A stretch of 64,000 nt of DNA. Source: Cladopsammia gracilis (taxonomy: Eukaryota > Cnidaria > Anthozoa > Scleractinia > Dendrophylliidae). The notes beneath the pieces were generated by a model. The model was not told the origin of the DNA. It worked only from the letters and a program-made list of their open reading frames with translations, and ran no database searches. The DNA lies in the NCBI GenBank assembly GCA_022457155.1, contig JAJGOT010000156.1:255001-319000 (forward strand), given 5' to 3'. How positions within the stretch are numbered: position 1 is the first letter of the stretch; the number at the start of each line of letters is the position of its first letter. The position numbers and the translations under genes are program-made. Shown here piece by piece: positions 11,401 to 19,829 of this stretch.

Positions 11401-12806
11401 GGGTCCACCAACACCTGATGAAACATGCCTTCAATATCTGCAACCACTCCAACAGTCTCCTGCCTGAACCGGCTCAAAACACCAACTAAATGATTGGTCT
11501 GGTCTGGTCCCTGTAATAATTGTTGGTTCAAAGATGTACCTCCATATTTAGCTGCGCAATCATACACGACTCTCACCTTGTTAGGTTTGAGAGGATGCGT
11601 TACTGGATGGTGTGGAAGGTACCACACTGGTCTGTCCCTGGGTTCCAGTTCTTCTTTGGGAATCTTCTCTGCATGGCCCTTTTCAATGTATTCATTCATC
11701 GTGGTCTTGTACATCTCATACAAGCCTTCATCTCTCTGGAGTCGCTTCTTCAGTAGCAAGCCTCTTCGTTCTGCAACTACTCGGTTGTTTGGTAAGTATG
11801 GTGGATCACATCGCCAGGGCAAGGCAACTTGGTAGTGTCCATCTACCTGTGTGAGCGTTCTCTCCATAACTTCAAGAGCTCTCTTGTCTTCTACCGATGG
11901 GCAAACTCTAGTCTCTACTTCAGAGTTCTCAAAGTCTGTTTTCCATAGCCTTTCTAACTGCCCACGCAATTCTTCATCACGGGCTTCAGATTCAATTTCT
12001 TTGTCGCAGTACAACATGGGATCGGCCTCCTTCAGCTGGCCATTCATTACAACTGTCAATTCTTCTGTAGGAATGCTTTCGATAACATCTTTGACATCTG
12101 ACTGTCTAAAGCCTTGATTTACAGATTCACATAGATCTTCATCTTGCAAGTTTAGAACACTGTCCTGAACCACCGTGCTATCCAAAGTACGCACAAAATT
12201 CGCTGAGCAATCAGGAATGTCCTTTTCACCACCTACAGGACCTATCACCGTCCATCCTAGGCTATACCTGACTGCAACTGGTTCTTCGTCACCTCCTGCC
12301 TTGTACTCTAGAGGTAGGAGCAAACTTGGTTTCTCTTTCAGGCCAACCAATAACATTACTTCTCCATCTGCTACTTCTCGCAGTTCAATGTCACGCAAAT
12401 GAGGCCAGTTCCTAAGGTCTCCTCTCTTGGCAATACAGTCCTTTGAGATTGGCATTTCGTTCACTGTCCTGACATTCGACAACTCTACCGCCACTGATTC
12501 ATCCAATGACATCACCACAATGTCTAGCAACTCACTCTTCACCTTGGTTGATCCTGTCATTCCTGATAACGTGAAATCCAACTTAGTACCACTCACTCCA
12601 AGTTTCTCTTGCAAGCGTTCATGACAAAGAGTTACTTCTGAACCACTGTCCAACAAGGCATATGTTTCAACTGGTAACTGGCTGCTTCCCTTTGCCATGA
12701 CCTTAACAGGAACAACACTGAGGCAAACTCGCTCACCGACCCCAGTTGCAGCAGTTACAGTAACTCCATCTTCACCCCTTGGTGCAACACTTGTGATGCT
12801 GGTCAT
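8457..12806 (-). CDS. pol: BEL/Pao pol: protease, RT, RNase H, integrase
   Basis: This is 1449 codons from the ATG at 12806, but the same frame is open further upstream and includes the gag zinc knuckle (12942-12983), so that ATG is probably internal. Domains in order: a retropepsin-like protease with the DSG triad near residue 53 (LLDSGSEVTLCHE); a reverse transcriptase with VVADIEGMFHQ and the catalytic YVDD; RNase H beginning LHLFSDASRQGYSAVAY; an HHCC integrase zinc finger (HDNLGHMG...CMNCQ); an integrase core with the acidic residues in VDYFGPL, RSDRGTNF and GGAWERMIR; and a C-terminal basic domain (FWRRWTREYLPTL) typical of BEL/Pao. No internal stop is seen. Function: reverse transcription and integration of the element. 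Confidence 0.9.
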   Translation of the reverse strand: MTSITSVAPRGEDGVTVTAATGVGERVCLSVVPVKVMAKGSSQLPVETYALLDSGSEVTLCHERLQEKLGVSGTKLDFTLSGMTGSTKVKSELLDIVVMSLDESVAVELSNVRTVNEMPISKDCIAKRGDLRNWPHLRDIELREVADGEVMLLVGLKEKPSLLLPLEYKAGGDEEPVAVRYSLGWTVIGPVGGEKDIPDCSANFVRTLDSTVVQDSVLNLQDEDLCESVNQGFRQSDVKDVIESIPTEELTVVMNGQLKEADPMLYCDKEIESEARDEELRGQLERLWKTDFENSEVETRVCPSVEDKRALEVMERTLTQVDGHYQVALPWRCDPPYLPNNRVVAERRGLLLKKRLQRDEGLYEMYKTTMNEYIEKGHAEKIPKEELEPRDRPVWYLPHHPVTHPLKPNKVRVVYDCAAKYGGTSLNQQLLQGPDQTNHLVGVLSRFRQETVGVVADIEGMFHQVLVDPKDCDALRFLWWRNGDISGEMEEYRMVKHLFGATSSPSIANFCLRKTAELQGGEFETETIETVKRNMYVDDMMKSTSTTEKAITLVGQLRDLLSRGGFRLTKWYSNDREVLAMIPESERAKSVVNLDLERLPTESALGLKWNIEEDKFVWEVLEKILQVVNQKPVSRRGIVSAVYSVFDPLGFVAPYIMKAKLLLQTLSRKRLSWDDPLEETERAQWRRWLDDLPKLRGIQVDRCFKPREFSEVKETQLHLFSDASRQGYSAVAYLRIKDADDRIHCAFVMGKARLAPVREISIPRLKLTAAVISVRLSKIIREELDMTIHHIHYWTDSTSVLKCINNESKRFHTFESNRLTVIHHGSKPSEWHYVNRDCNPADDGSKGLKMDVMLKNDRWLKGPKFLWEDESHWPRMIEIPVLEDDDPEVRREAQVYTSSVQGDVLDSLISYHSSWWKLKGAVAWLLRYKQYLRIKAQLKKKNIATASESQVRSNEMSLMKCGHLSVTELQVAEEEILKCVQRVSFPDTVEILSSVDHSGGKKKALQKAGTSINKLDPQLKEGLLRVGGRLGNAQLVYERKHPVILPYKHHVTDLIIKQYHDNLGHMGQESVLTSLRETFWIVKGRSAIRRVIRTCMNCQRRNARTGEQFMASLPEDRLTPNKPPFTNVGVDYFGPLEVKQGRSHVKRYGCLFTCLTTRAIHIEIAHSLDTDSMINALRRFISIRGYPEQIRSDRGTNFTKADKELKNAVEEWNQQKINNFCAQKKIKWIFNPPAASHMGGAWERMIRSVRQILRAMLKEQLVSDEVLSTVMAEVVNILNSRPLSRNSDSPFDEQPLTPNHLLHLRPCPSLPPGVFDKDDLSSRRAWRQAQYLADLFWRRWTREYLPTLLERKKWNVQRKNLQIGDLVLIADEAFPRGKWPLGQVVEVIVSRDGLVRTAKVKTSSTVATRAKRQYKGKPVITANTTILTRPVTKLCLLEMEGVADTDGPV

Positions 12807-15166
12807 GTTAGGCTCTGATCTCGTTTGACTAGGTAGATTCTGATTACCATCTCCAACAATGGCATTGCCTGGAGGGGGATGAAGTAATGTGTTGTGTTCC
12901 CTGCTGCAGCCATCCTTCTGACACCTGAAATAGGACTTAGGGCAGTTTCTTGCATAATGTCCACCATGGAGACACTTGATGCAAAGGCCTCGTTCTTGAA
13001 CAACTTTCTTCTTTTGTCTTGATAGGATAGATTCTTAAACTTGTCGCATCTCCACACTCCGTGTTGGCCAGGGCACACTGCACAGGCTAGCTTCTCCCAG
13101 TTCATTCTACGCGAATCTCTTTGCTGGGGACGGACACCTGTTGTTAATGACGTGACTCTTTGAGAAAATCGACCGCGGTCCTCCCTTCGCTTGATACCTT
13201 CTTTCTCCCTCAGAGAGCTGGAGTTAAGATCTTCTCCAAATTCATTGTTAACGAGTATCGCTCTATCCTTCACTAATTTCAGAAAATCTGCAAATTTTGG
13301 CCTTGACTCAGTCGCAATGATTCTTCCGGCACATTCCGTCCACTTCACCCTCATGAACAATGGAAGCTTTTTGTTTAGTTCTTTCAACGTATTTGTGTGA
13401 TTCAAGTCGCTGACGTATTCTGGGCCCATGCCTGAAAGTGTACGATTAGCAACCTCTAAATGTCTGGCAAACTCTAGTAAGCCCGGTCCATCCGCTTGCT
13501 TCAAGGGTCGTAAACTCTCCAATTTTCTAATGTGCGCCTTCGCTATTATATGAGGCAGTCCAAAGTTCTCACGCAAAGTCTTCTTAGCAACAAGATAACC
13601 CTCATCCATTGGCAGATTCACACAACTTTCTATGGCTTCGCGCGCCTTGCCATAACAATGTTGAATTAAGAGTTGTAACCTCCTGGAGTTATCAGGATTA
13701 TCTTTCTCTAGGCAGGTCTCAAAGTTATGCATAAATGAGACGTACTTTATTGGATCTCCATCAAAACGCATGTACTCGACCTTCGGGGTAGAAACAACTT
13801 GACGCAGTGCTTGTACCATCTCTGCTCTGCTATCTGGTGTCACTGACACGGGCTCTTGCATTTGATATTCAGCTTGATGTGTGCCAGAGGTCTGGGACCA
13901 TAATGCCTGGGTTGACCGCTGTTGGTATCCCTGTGGTGCTAATGGTGCCTGCACTTGCTGTGGTACATTTCCTGACACTGCTGGATTCATGGCAGATGTT
14001 TTCAATGTGCCAGTGTCCTTTGCATTGTTTGATTCCTCTGCTTGCTTAAATGTACAGGCTTCGTCAGCATAAACAATTCGCTCAGTTACCGAGAATACTG
14101 GGTTGGGTGCTGTAGTGCTGGCTGGCTCGCATGCCTTGGCGCTTGAAGTCATAACTCTGTCATTGTCCCTAAATGTAGGTACTTGCTCCAAAGGTGCAGG
14201 TCCGTTTACTGGTTGTTTCAGTGGTAGTGTTAACTGAGACTTTGCCGACTCTTGCGTTTGATGCTCAGATGGGTGTAAGGGTTCTTCAGGGATCAACTCT
14301 GCTAAACGCTCCTTGTACTGACCCTCCTTGCATTGGTCTTCAAACTCTTCATAAACGTTAAGGCTCGCTATAGCCCGCTCTTCTTCCATCTGAGCCTCCA
14401 ATATGTCCTTCTGATATTGAAGCTCGCTCATTTTACGCTGTAACTCCTGCTCACGCAATACTTGTTTGGTCTTCAGTTGAGCAAGGGCGAGTTGTTCCTT
14501 TTTTCTTACCACTGCCATTGAAGCTGAACTTGAACAAGAGGACCCACTTTTTCGACTCTTTCTTGACTTAATTGAAAGGGATGTAGAAGCATCTCCCCTG
14601 TTCTCAAGCGACATAGTTTTTAACTTCCAAGAATTAATTACAGTGTCAAACGCTGCCTTCCGTGCTATCTGATCTTCATAACTAACTCGGGCCTTCTCGA
14701 GTTCTTCGTAACGACTAAGAACATCAAGGCATTCAATGTACTCTTCGTGGGTCTTAATGAATCTCCGCCAAACTTCCTCATATGAATCTTGTTTCAATTT
14801 CAAGTCCTCCAAAGTTACACAGTTCTTCATTAGGTCTTGAATGTTTCCTCGTAGTCTTGTAAGGGTTGCAATATAACCTGTGCGAGAATTCCCCAGTGTG
14901 TTCGCCCTTTCTGCTGTTCTGCCTTCGAAATTTGTCTTACTCGCTACTTTGATGCGGGAACTTCTTCTTAATTGGGTTTCAATGTCCGTTTCCGACGCAG
15001 CCTCCCGGGCGTCCTGTTGATCAAATTTGCTACCAACGGGCAGCGATCGAACAGACATTGTTTTCTCGCTGTACTGATGTCCACAAAACAAACAAACGCT
15101 AATAAACACGAAACACAATATGGTAATCCTCAAATGTCTTACCGAAGCCAGTTTAGTCTCTGACAA
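12803..15166 (-). CDS. gag: BEL/Pao gag, frame lost before the zinc knuckle
   Basis: The ORF is 787 codons; the likely start is the internal ATG at about 15059 (MSVRSLPVGSKFDQQ), since the residues before it look like leader translation. It has a basic N-terminal part, coiled-coil stretches (KKEQLALAQLKTKQVLREQE and following), a Gln/Pro-rich linker, and a capsid-like region starting near VEYMRFDGDPIKYVSFMHNF, as in BEL/Pao Gag. The Cys-rich CAVCPGQHGVWRCDKF remains in frame, but at about 13001-13020 an A/G-rich run shifts the frame, so the CX2CX4HX4C knuckle (12942-12983) is encoded in the pol frame. The last roughly 70 residues of this ORF are therefore out-of-frame. A one-base loss, a sequencing error or a frameshift signal could explain it. 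The 4-base ATGA overlap with pol looks coincidental. Confidence 0.85.
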   Translation of the reverse strand: MSETKLASVRHLRITILCFVFISVCLFCGHQYSEKTMSVRSLPVGSKFDQQDAREAASETDIETQLRRSSRIKVASKTNFEGRTAERANTLGNSRTGYIATLTRLRGNIQDLMKNCVTLEDLKLKQDSYEEVWRRFIKTHEEYIECLDVLSRYEELEKARVSYEDQIARKAAFDTVINSWKLKTMSLENRGDASTSLSIKSRKSRKSGSSCSSSASMAVVRKKEQLALAQLKTKQVLREQELQRKMSELQYQKDILEAQMEEERAIASLNVYEEFEDQCKEGQYKERLAELIPEEPLHPSEHQTQESAKSQLTLPLKQPVNGPAPLEQVPTFRDNDRVMTSSAKACEPASTTAPNPVFSVTERIVYADEACTFKQAEESNNAKDTGTLKTSAMNPAVSGNVPQQVQAPLAPQGYQQRSTQALWSQTSGTHQAEYQMQEPVSVTPDSRAEMVQALRQVVSTPKVEYMRFDGDPIKYVSFMHNFETCLEKDNPDNSRRLQLLIQHCYGKAREAIESCVNLPMDEGYLVAKKTLRENFGLPHIIAKAHIRKLESLRPLKQADGPGLLEFARHLEVANRTLSGMGPEYVSDLNHTNTLKELNKKLPLFMRVKWTECAGRIIATESRPKFADFLKLVKDRAILVNNEFGEDLNSSSLREKEGIKRREDRGRFSQRVTSLTTGVRPQQRDSRRMNWEKLACAVCPGQHGVWRCDKFKNLSYQDKRRKLFKNEAFASSVSMVDIMQETALSPISGVRRMAAAGNTTHYFIPLQAMPLLEMVIRIYLVKRDQSLT

Positions 15167-15463
15167 TGAAGTTTAAAACGGTCTAAACGTTCCAAACAGA
15201 TCTCAAGGCGGTCACTCACTCGTGAAAAGGTAAACAAGTCTCACAATTCTTCTGCGTAGGGCAATATTTTCCCCGGGAACCAAACGATCCAAATCGCCGC
15301 CAAATAGTTTGATGAGCAACAAACTCCACTTAACAAACAATCGCTGGATGAACAGTGTTCTCCCTCAGAGTGTAAATAGTCCAAAGATGTCACCACACAA
15401 TGCGTGAAGCCGTGTCCTCCCTGAGAACAAACGATCGATGAATTTCGCAAAGAGTTCTTCAAC

Positions 15464-15738
15464 TGTGAATTCCGTAAAATTTGAACTCGGTATAAATAAC
15501 GCACCGTAAACTAAACAATAGCTTCGAAGATAAAGCTAGAAACACAGGTTCATTGAAAACCAAAAAAGGAATTGCTTGAGAAACTACTTGTACAACTTGT
15601 ACGTCGAAGAACTGTTTGCTACGCAAAAACATGGCTGCTCTACTTTCCACGTGCAATTCCCTCGGGCATACACGTGACCGGAAATACAATGTCCTAGCGG
15701 AAGTGCACAATAGCGGTAGTGCTAAAATGGTAGCCACA
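15464..15738 (-). repeat. 5' LTR of the BEL/Pao element
   Basis: It is 275 bp, begins TGTGAATTCCG and ends GTAGCCACA on the + strand. By my reading it is identical to the other LTR except for its sixth base. It should carry the promoter for the antisense gag-pol transcript. Confidence 0.9.
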
Positions 15739-15743
15739 GAGGG
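15739..15743 (+). repeat. 5-bp target site duplication GAGGG (right)
   Basis: This repeats 7990-7994. Removing one repeat together with the element restores continuity with the copy B sequence at this point. Confidence 0.9.
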
Positions 15744-16027
15744 CTTTGGGCTGGCTGCTCTTGAAGCTTTATCTGCTGGTCTGCCTGTGCTGGTTAGTGG
15801 GAACTCAGGTCTTGGCGAAGCTTTGCAGAAAGTTCCATATGGTTCAAACTGTGTAGTGGAATCTGAAGATCCTAAGGAGTGGGCCAAGGCAATCGGAGCT
15901 GTTCGCCAGAAAGACAGGGAGTTACGGCTTCAGGAGTCAAATGTTCTCTGTGGAGAATATTCAAAGAAGTACAGCTGGGAAGAGCAGTGTGACAGACTTG
16001 TAGAAAGGATGATGACCATAACATTAG
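15744..16027 (+). pseudogene. GT4-like glycosyltransferase exon, 3' part, copy A
   Basis: It continues the interrupted GT exon: GFGLAALEALSAGLPVLVSG, the C-terminal nucleotide-sugar binding segment of GT4 enzymes. Its EX7E motif is completed by the Glu of the duplicated GAGGG. It goes on through GLGEALQKVPYGSNCVV and a C-terminal helical part (WEEQCDRLVERMMTIT) to the donor TTAG/GTAAG at 16027/16028. The exon ends in phase 1, matching the linker exon at 18659. The reading frame through this part is open; the break upstream and the retrotransposon are what disable the domain. Its counterpart in copy B ends at 55625 in the same phase. Confidence 0.75.
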
Positions 16028-16061
16028 GTAAGAAATTAGTTTCTCTTCTTCTGAGGTAGCA

Positions 16062-16163
16062 ACACTTTAAGTTGCTTCATGCTGTAGAAACCAGGTTAAG
16101 CGCCTGCTCTGTGGGTTACCTGTGGCTTGTACTGTGACACTTAACCTTTACTATATGACACTA
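16062..16163 (+). repeat. Single copy of a roughly 115-bp intronic repeat module
   Basis: It begins TTCTGAGGTAGCAACACTTT and runs through ACCAGGTTAAGCGCCTGC to the start of the adjacent pogo-like element. In copy B the same module is expanded to about five tandem copies (57978-58561). Confidence 0.6.
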
Positions 16164-16800
16164 CAGTCGAACCACATTAATATGGACACTGAAGGGACCA
16201 CAGAAACTGTCTGTATTAAGCTGGTTCACATGGATGACCTAATAATGTGTTTTACTGTTTTTATGGGAAAATACAATAAATTACTGCATCTTACTCCACT
16301 AAGACACTAACAAATTACAATACATGTAGACCAACGTTCATAATTTTCTTTCCAAACCAAACTGATAGATTAAGTACAGTATATGACTGACTTGGTGCAT
16401 TTATCAACATTTTTATCACTTTGGACTAATTCCCCAACTACGCCCCCTGACACAAATGAAAAACAATTCGTTTTTTGGCACGGAGAGAAGTTTATTAAGG
16501 ATATGAACAAAAAGTAAACAACAGCCAACGATATGCCTAATAAACCTCTCTGCCACCCTTTGACATTAATTAAAATCACCCAGGGTGGGTGGGTGGGAAG
16601 ACGAAAACGAAACAGTGCGATACAAAACTAGTCTGGTACGCTCGAAGTGAAAACTGGCTCAAACTGAAAAATGAACTCCTGTCACCTGATACTAAAGGGT
16701 GTATGTTGCGCAATTAATCCCTTTGAACACGTGCTTGTCCAAAGGGGGTAAATTAGCCAAATTGTCCGTATTAGGAGATAACTTTGTATGACATTGTGTA
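16164..16800. mobile_element. Truncated TA-flanked TIR element, copy A
   Basis: It starts TA/CAGTCGAACCACATTAATAT and aligns with the more complete element at 58562-59415 in copy B. The shared sequence resumes around 16322-16420 (CTTTCCAAACCAAACTGATA) and 16740-16790, but the right TIR is missing and about 300 bp between 16425 and 16740 is unique to copy A. It is probably a non-autonomous pogo/Tc1-type element. No coding region. Confidence 0.5.
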
Positions 16801-17508
16801 TAAGACAACATGTTTAAGGTCCGTCCGGTGATTGAAGGACATTGTCAAGTCCGGAAATCCTTAAGCCTCTAGCACCTGTCAAAGAAACGAGTCGTGTTTC
16901 TTGTCCTACGTTGCGTCTTAATCGCTATGTTGCGCTCAAGGGGAAAATAGATGTTGGTGGACAAGATGAGCCAGCGGGAGAATATGGAATCACTTCTGAT
17001 CAGAAAAGGTGCAGCATTGTGAATTGTGGGCCATTTAACATCCTGTGCCGTAGTCGAAATGCCCGATATCCGACATGCTTCGAGACTTATAATATTTTCT
17101 GTATTTCGTTTGGGTGGACATTCCGAGTTCGTTGTCGCCATTAATATCCCGACATACTTTGCGACACCTTTGCTGATTATTGGTGATAAAAATGAAGCGA
17201 TTTTGAGGGAATGAACTTCGGGATAAATTTTTCTTGAGCGGGATTTAGCAGTACAGGCCCAAACTTGACCATCCGAAGTGAAAAAAAAATCAGCATAAAA
17301 TCGACAAATTTTAAGGGTAAACTTTGGGCTTCATTTTCTCAAGCGGGATTCAACGGAATTTTTTTTTTTGCATATGTTATTTCTCAAAAACGACAGAAAA
17401 AAACAGCATAAAAAATTCTGAACAATGGTTTGCAATTAATTGTAGGTCATGCCAAAAATTAGGCAAAATGAGCGCAAAAAAAGTCTCAAATTCGACATAG
17501 GTTGGATA
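16801..17508. other. Intron sequence, no gene recognised
   Basis: It holds an open stretch of 100 codons at 16842-17144 with no recognised domain and an overlapping antisense ORF of similar length. AT-rich repeats (GCGGGATT followed by A/T runs) occur at 17240-17480. Nothing supports a functional gene. Confidence 0.3.
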
Positions 17509-17667
17509 TGTTGTGGTTTAATTTTTTTCTTTGGTTCGAAAATTTTTTAACCAGTTTGATTTTCATTTTCCTTTGTCTGAGATCGTGGTAATGAATCTGA
17601 GACAAAGGAAAATAAAACTTAAACTGGTTCAAAAATTTTCAAACCAAAGAAATTTTGGATCACAACA
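17509..17667. mobile_element. Foldback MITE, TGTTGTGG family
   Basis: Inverted repeat starting TGTTGTGGTTTAATTTTTTT and ending TTTTGGATCACAACA, with internal complementary segments (AACCAGTTTGATTTT with AAACTTAAACTGGTT). The core CCTTTGTCTGAG resembles the other members at 2921 and 49695. It lies in the intron between the GT and linker exons of copy A. Confidence 0.6.
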
Positions 17668-18658
17668 TATTCATATGCTTCAGTCTCCCTTCTCGCAATG
17701 CAGTTTTATTTAGGGGTGAAATGTCCAGGGCTTAATGACTAGTTATCCTTAAGAGTTTGAACTTCTTTCTTTAATCATGCAGGTATTTAAGCCATGTAAT
17801 TTTCCTTTAGGAACAACAATACCACTCAAAATTGTATAAAAAAATACTGTAAAGAGTAGAGTTTGAGTTTCATGAGCTGCCCACATGTCTGGTATGCTTT
17901 GTTATTTAGTTACTTGTTGTGATCACCATTAGCTAGTGATTTGTAGGAAAGACTGAATATGTGTTGCCAGATCTTGATAAAATATGGGGTTTATTTTTTA
18001 AGGAAACACTGCAGATGCACAGGATTTACATGTATCACTGAAAACACCTGTAATCTGTCGGACGTCTGGAAATCCTTTACAGTCAGGAAGTTTTCACAAA
18101 GGTACAGTTACTGCATTCTTTTTTGTCAAAAACATAAGAATAAGTTGTTTAATGTAATTGAAGTACAAAACATCATTTATGGCTTCACAGTTAAATTGGC
18201 CGAAGGCAAATTTTAGTTTGGTTGAGAAATACAATGTTTAAGGATCAACACAGGGATCAACACTTCACTTTTTTATAGCCTTTTTCTGTGTGCAAATTGA
18301 AAAGAAGTGATAATATAGGATCACCCAAATCGCCTTACAAAGTTTTTTCCCCCCACACCCCCAAAAGAATGTTGAAGTCCATAAAGTGTAGAAGATGTCA
18401 GAGGCATCTTTGACTCCTGACACTCAACATTGTTTAGGGGGGTGGGGGGGGGGGGGGGGGGTGAGCAGTGTATTTTATTGATGTTTTAATGGGAACAATG
18501 AAAAGTTTCCCAAACTTTCTGGCCAGCATTGCAGGTGCTGGCCAAAGGGAAAAAATGAATTGACTTTAAAGAAGACTTTCTTCTGGGTTTTCTACCTGAG
18601 AAGGCAGGTATTGCAAGCAGCTGAAAACTGTTTATAGAATATGATTTTTTATTGATAG
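17668..18658 (+). other. Intron before the linker exon, copy A
   Basis: No gene seen. It contains a run of G (about 18437-18462) and ends in the acceptor TATTGATAG at 18658. Confidence 0.4.
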
Positions 18659-18760
18659 GTCTAGCAGGGATACAGGCTTCGGGAAAAGGCAAAAGACCGT
18701 TATCTCCAAGTGCTACTCCAGCTCCAAAGCATCCAAGACTGTTGACAGATGATCATGAAG
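18659..18760 (+). CDS. Linker exon between GT and NACHT, copy A
   Basis: A 102-nt exon between acceptor TGATAG and donor GAAG/GTAAAA. Joined in phase 1 to the GT exon it reads through a short polar linker rich in Ser, Pro, Lys and Ala (ASGKGKRPLSPSATPAPKHP), ending LLTDDHE. Both its boundaries are phase 1, so it can be added or skipped without frame loss between the two domain exons. Copy B has an exon of exactly the same length, phases and C-terminal motif at 61906-62007. The conserved length and RLLTDDHE ending argue that it is a real coding exon. It is probably a flexible tether; no known domain. Confidence 0.7.
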
Positions 18761-19116
18761 GTAAAACTTCTTTTAGTTTATTAGAGTTAAGGTTGAGAAC
18801 ATTGAAAAAGCAACTTTGAAAATGTAGATCAAAGACTTCTTCATAAAGTCAGTTTTACATGACTCCATCACTCACTCATGAGGACCTGCAATGCCTAAAG
18901 TCGCATATGGAGCTTCAATAGGAACCTACATCTATGTTGGTCTTCTGCCTGTCAACTAGCTGTTTCAAGGCTATGACTCAGTAATAATATGTATTACTAT
19001 GTCCTTGTTTGCATAAGAATGTTCGTATGTGTCTTTAAATTTTGTATAATTGATGTATTTTTTTTGATGGCCAACCTCAGTCCATTACCATGGTGCTAAT
19101 TACATACATACATACT
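18761..19116 (+). other. Intron sequence, no gene seen
   Basis: AT-rich, ending in a short ACAT microsatellite (19092-19113), probably the tail of the minus-strand LINE whose body is at 19830-21440, now separated from it by the foldback element. Confidence 0.35.
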
Positions 19117-19815
19117 TTAAAGTGTATATGACAGATATTTTTTTATTTGCTTGATGGAATCTACATGGCGTTCTGATAAGGAAGTCGAAAAGAGTTTTTT
19201 CGATATCGATTTTCTTTTCCGTGTTTTAGCCGTCTAAAAACGTGAATTGTAATTGTACATATTGTAAGTTTATACTTTTATCTTATTACTCCATATTTAT
19301 TTATTTTTTTATTTATTTTCTCAAAGACATTAGCAGTTTTGCTATTTTAAATTCGAGGTGAAATAAAGGTTATTGTATTGTATTGTGAAATTTCACTTCC
19401 CTTGGGTTACAAAACCGCGCAAGAAGAGAGACTGGAAATAGTCCGCTGTGACGTCAATACAAGAATGTTGGTGTCGCGGTTTCTCGGTTCCTCACATTTT
19501 TTGGTGCGCCCCGAGGACGAAACTTGATTCTATTGAGGTGTGTTGTCTATGGTTGTAGTAACACGCACCAAAAAATGGAGGAACTGAGAAAACGCGACAC
19601 TGACATTCAGTTTCTTGTATTGACGTCACAGCGGACTATTTCCAGTCTTTCTTCTTGCGCGGTTTTGTAACCCACCAGAAGTGAAATTTCACTTTTTTTT
19701 TCACAGCTTAATCACAGACAAAAAAAAAATATCGAAAAACTTTTTTCGACTTTCATATCAGAACGCCATGTAGATTCCATCAAGCAAATAAAAAATATCT
19801 GTCATATACACTTTA
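19117..19815. mobile_element. Large foldback element, TTAAAGTG type
   Basis: The ends are TTAAAGTGTATATGACAGAT and its reverse complement (ATCTGTCATATACACTTTAA). The arms continue through CGCCATGTAGATTCCATCAA, ACCGCGCAAGAAG and TGACGTCA over about 300 bp each. The left arm is interrupted at about 19225-19385 by an unrelated insertion. Ends of the same type bound the element at 50317-50779. No coding region. Confidence 0.7.
19230..19387 (+). mobile_element. Short insertion in foldback arm, LINE-tail-like
   Basis: This stretch is missing from the right arm of the foldback element and ends GGTGAAATAAAGGTTATTGT followed by ATTGT repeats, as in 3' tails of CR1/L2-type LINEs. Very short, so the class is tentative. 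Confidence 0.35.
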
Positions 19816-19829
19816 ATCTCGTCCCAAAA

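Larger units (their letters stand above)
7995..15738 (-). mobile_element. BEL/Pao LTR retrotransposon, nearly complete, 7744 bp
   Basis: Two 275-bp LTRs beginning TG and ending CA, a 5-bp target duplication, and gag and pol in the minus orientation. The pol order is protease, reverse transcriptase, RNase H, integrase, which is that of BEL/Pao. The LTRs differ at one position I can find (sixth base), so insertion is recent. It sits inside the GT exon of copy A, between the GT motifs MPSRTE and GFGLAALEA, and is antisense to the gene. The only coding defect I see is a frame break between gag and pol near 13001-13020. No obvious tRNA primer site directly follows the 5' LTR. Confidence 0.92.

Noticed and set aside
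8437..12624. Plus-strand ORFs within the BEL/Pao element
   Set aside because: They are shadows of the minus-strand gag and pol frames with no domain content.
12803..12806. ATGA overlap as translational coupling of gag and pol
   Set aside because: The zinc knuckle upstream of this ATG is in the pol frame, so the overlap lies inside the polyprotein and is a chance product of the frame break.
18437..18462. G-run as a G-quadruplex regulatory element
   Set aside because: It is a plain homopolymer in an intron with assembly-length uncertainty; no conserved counterpart in copy B was seen.
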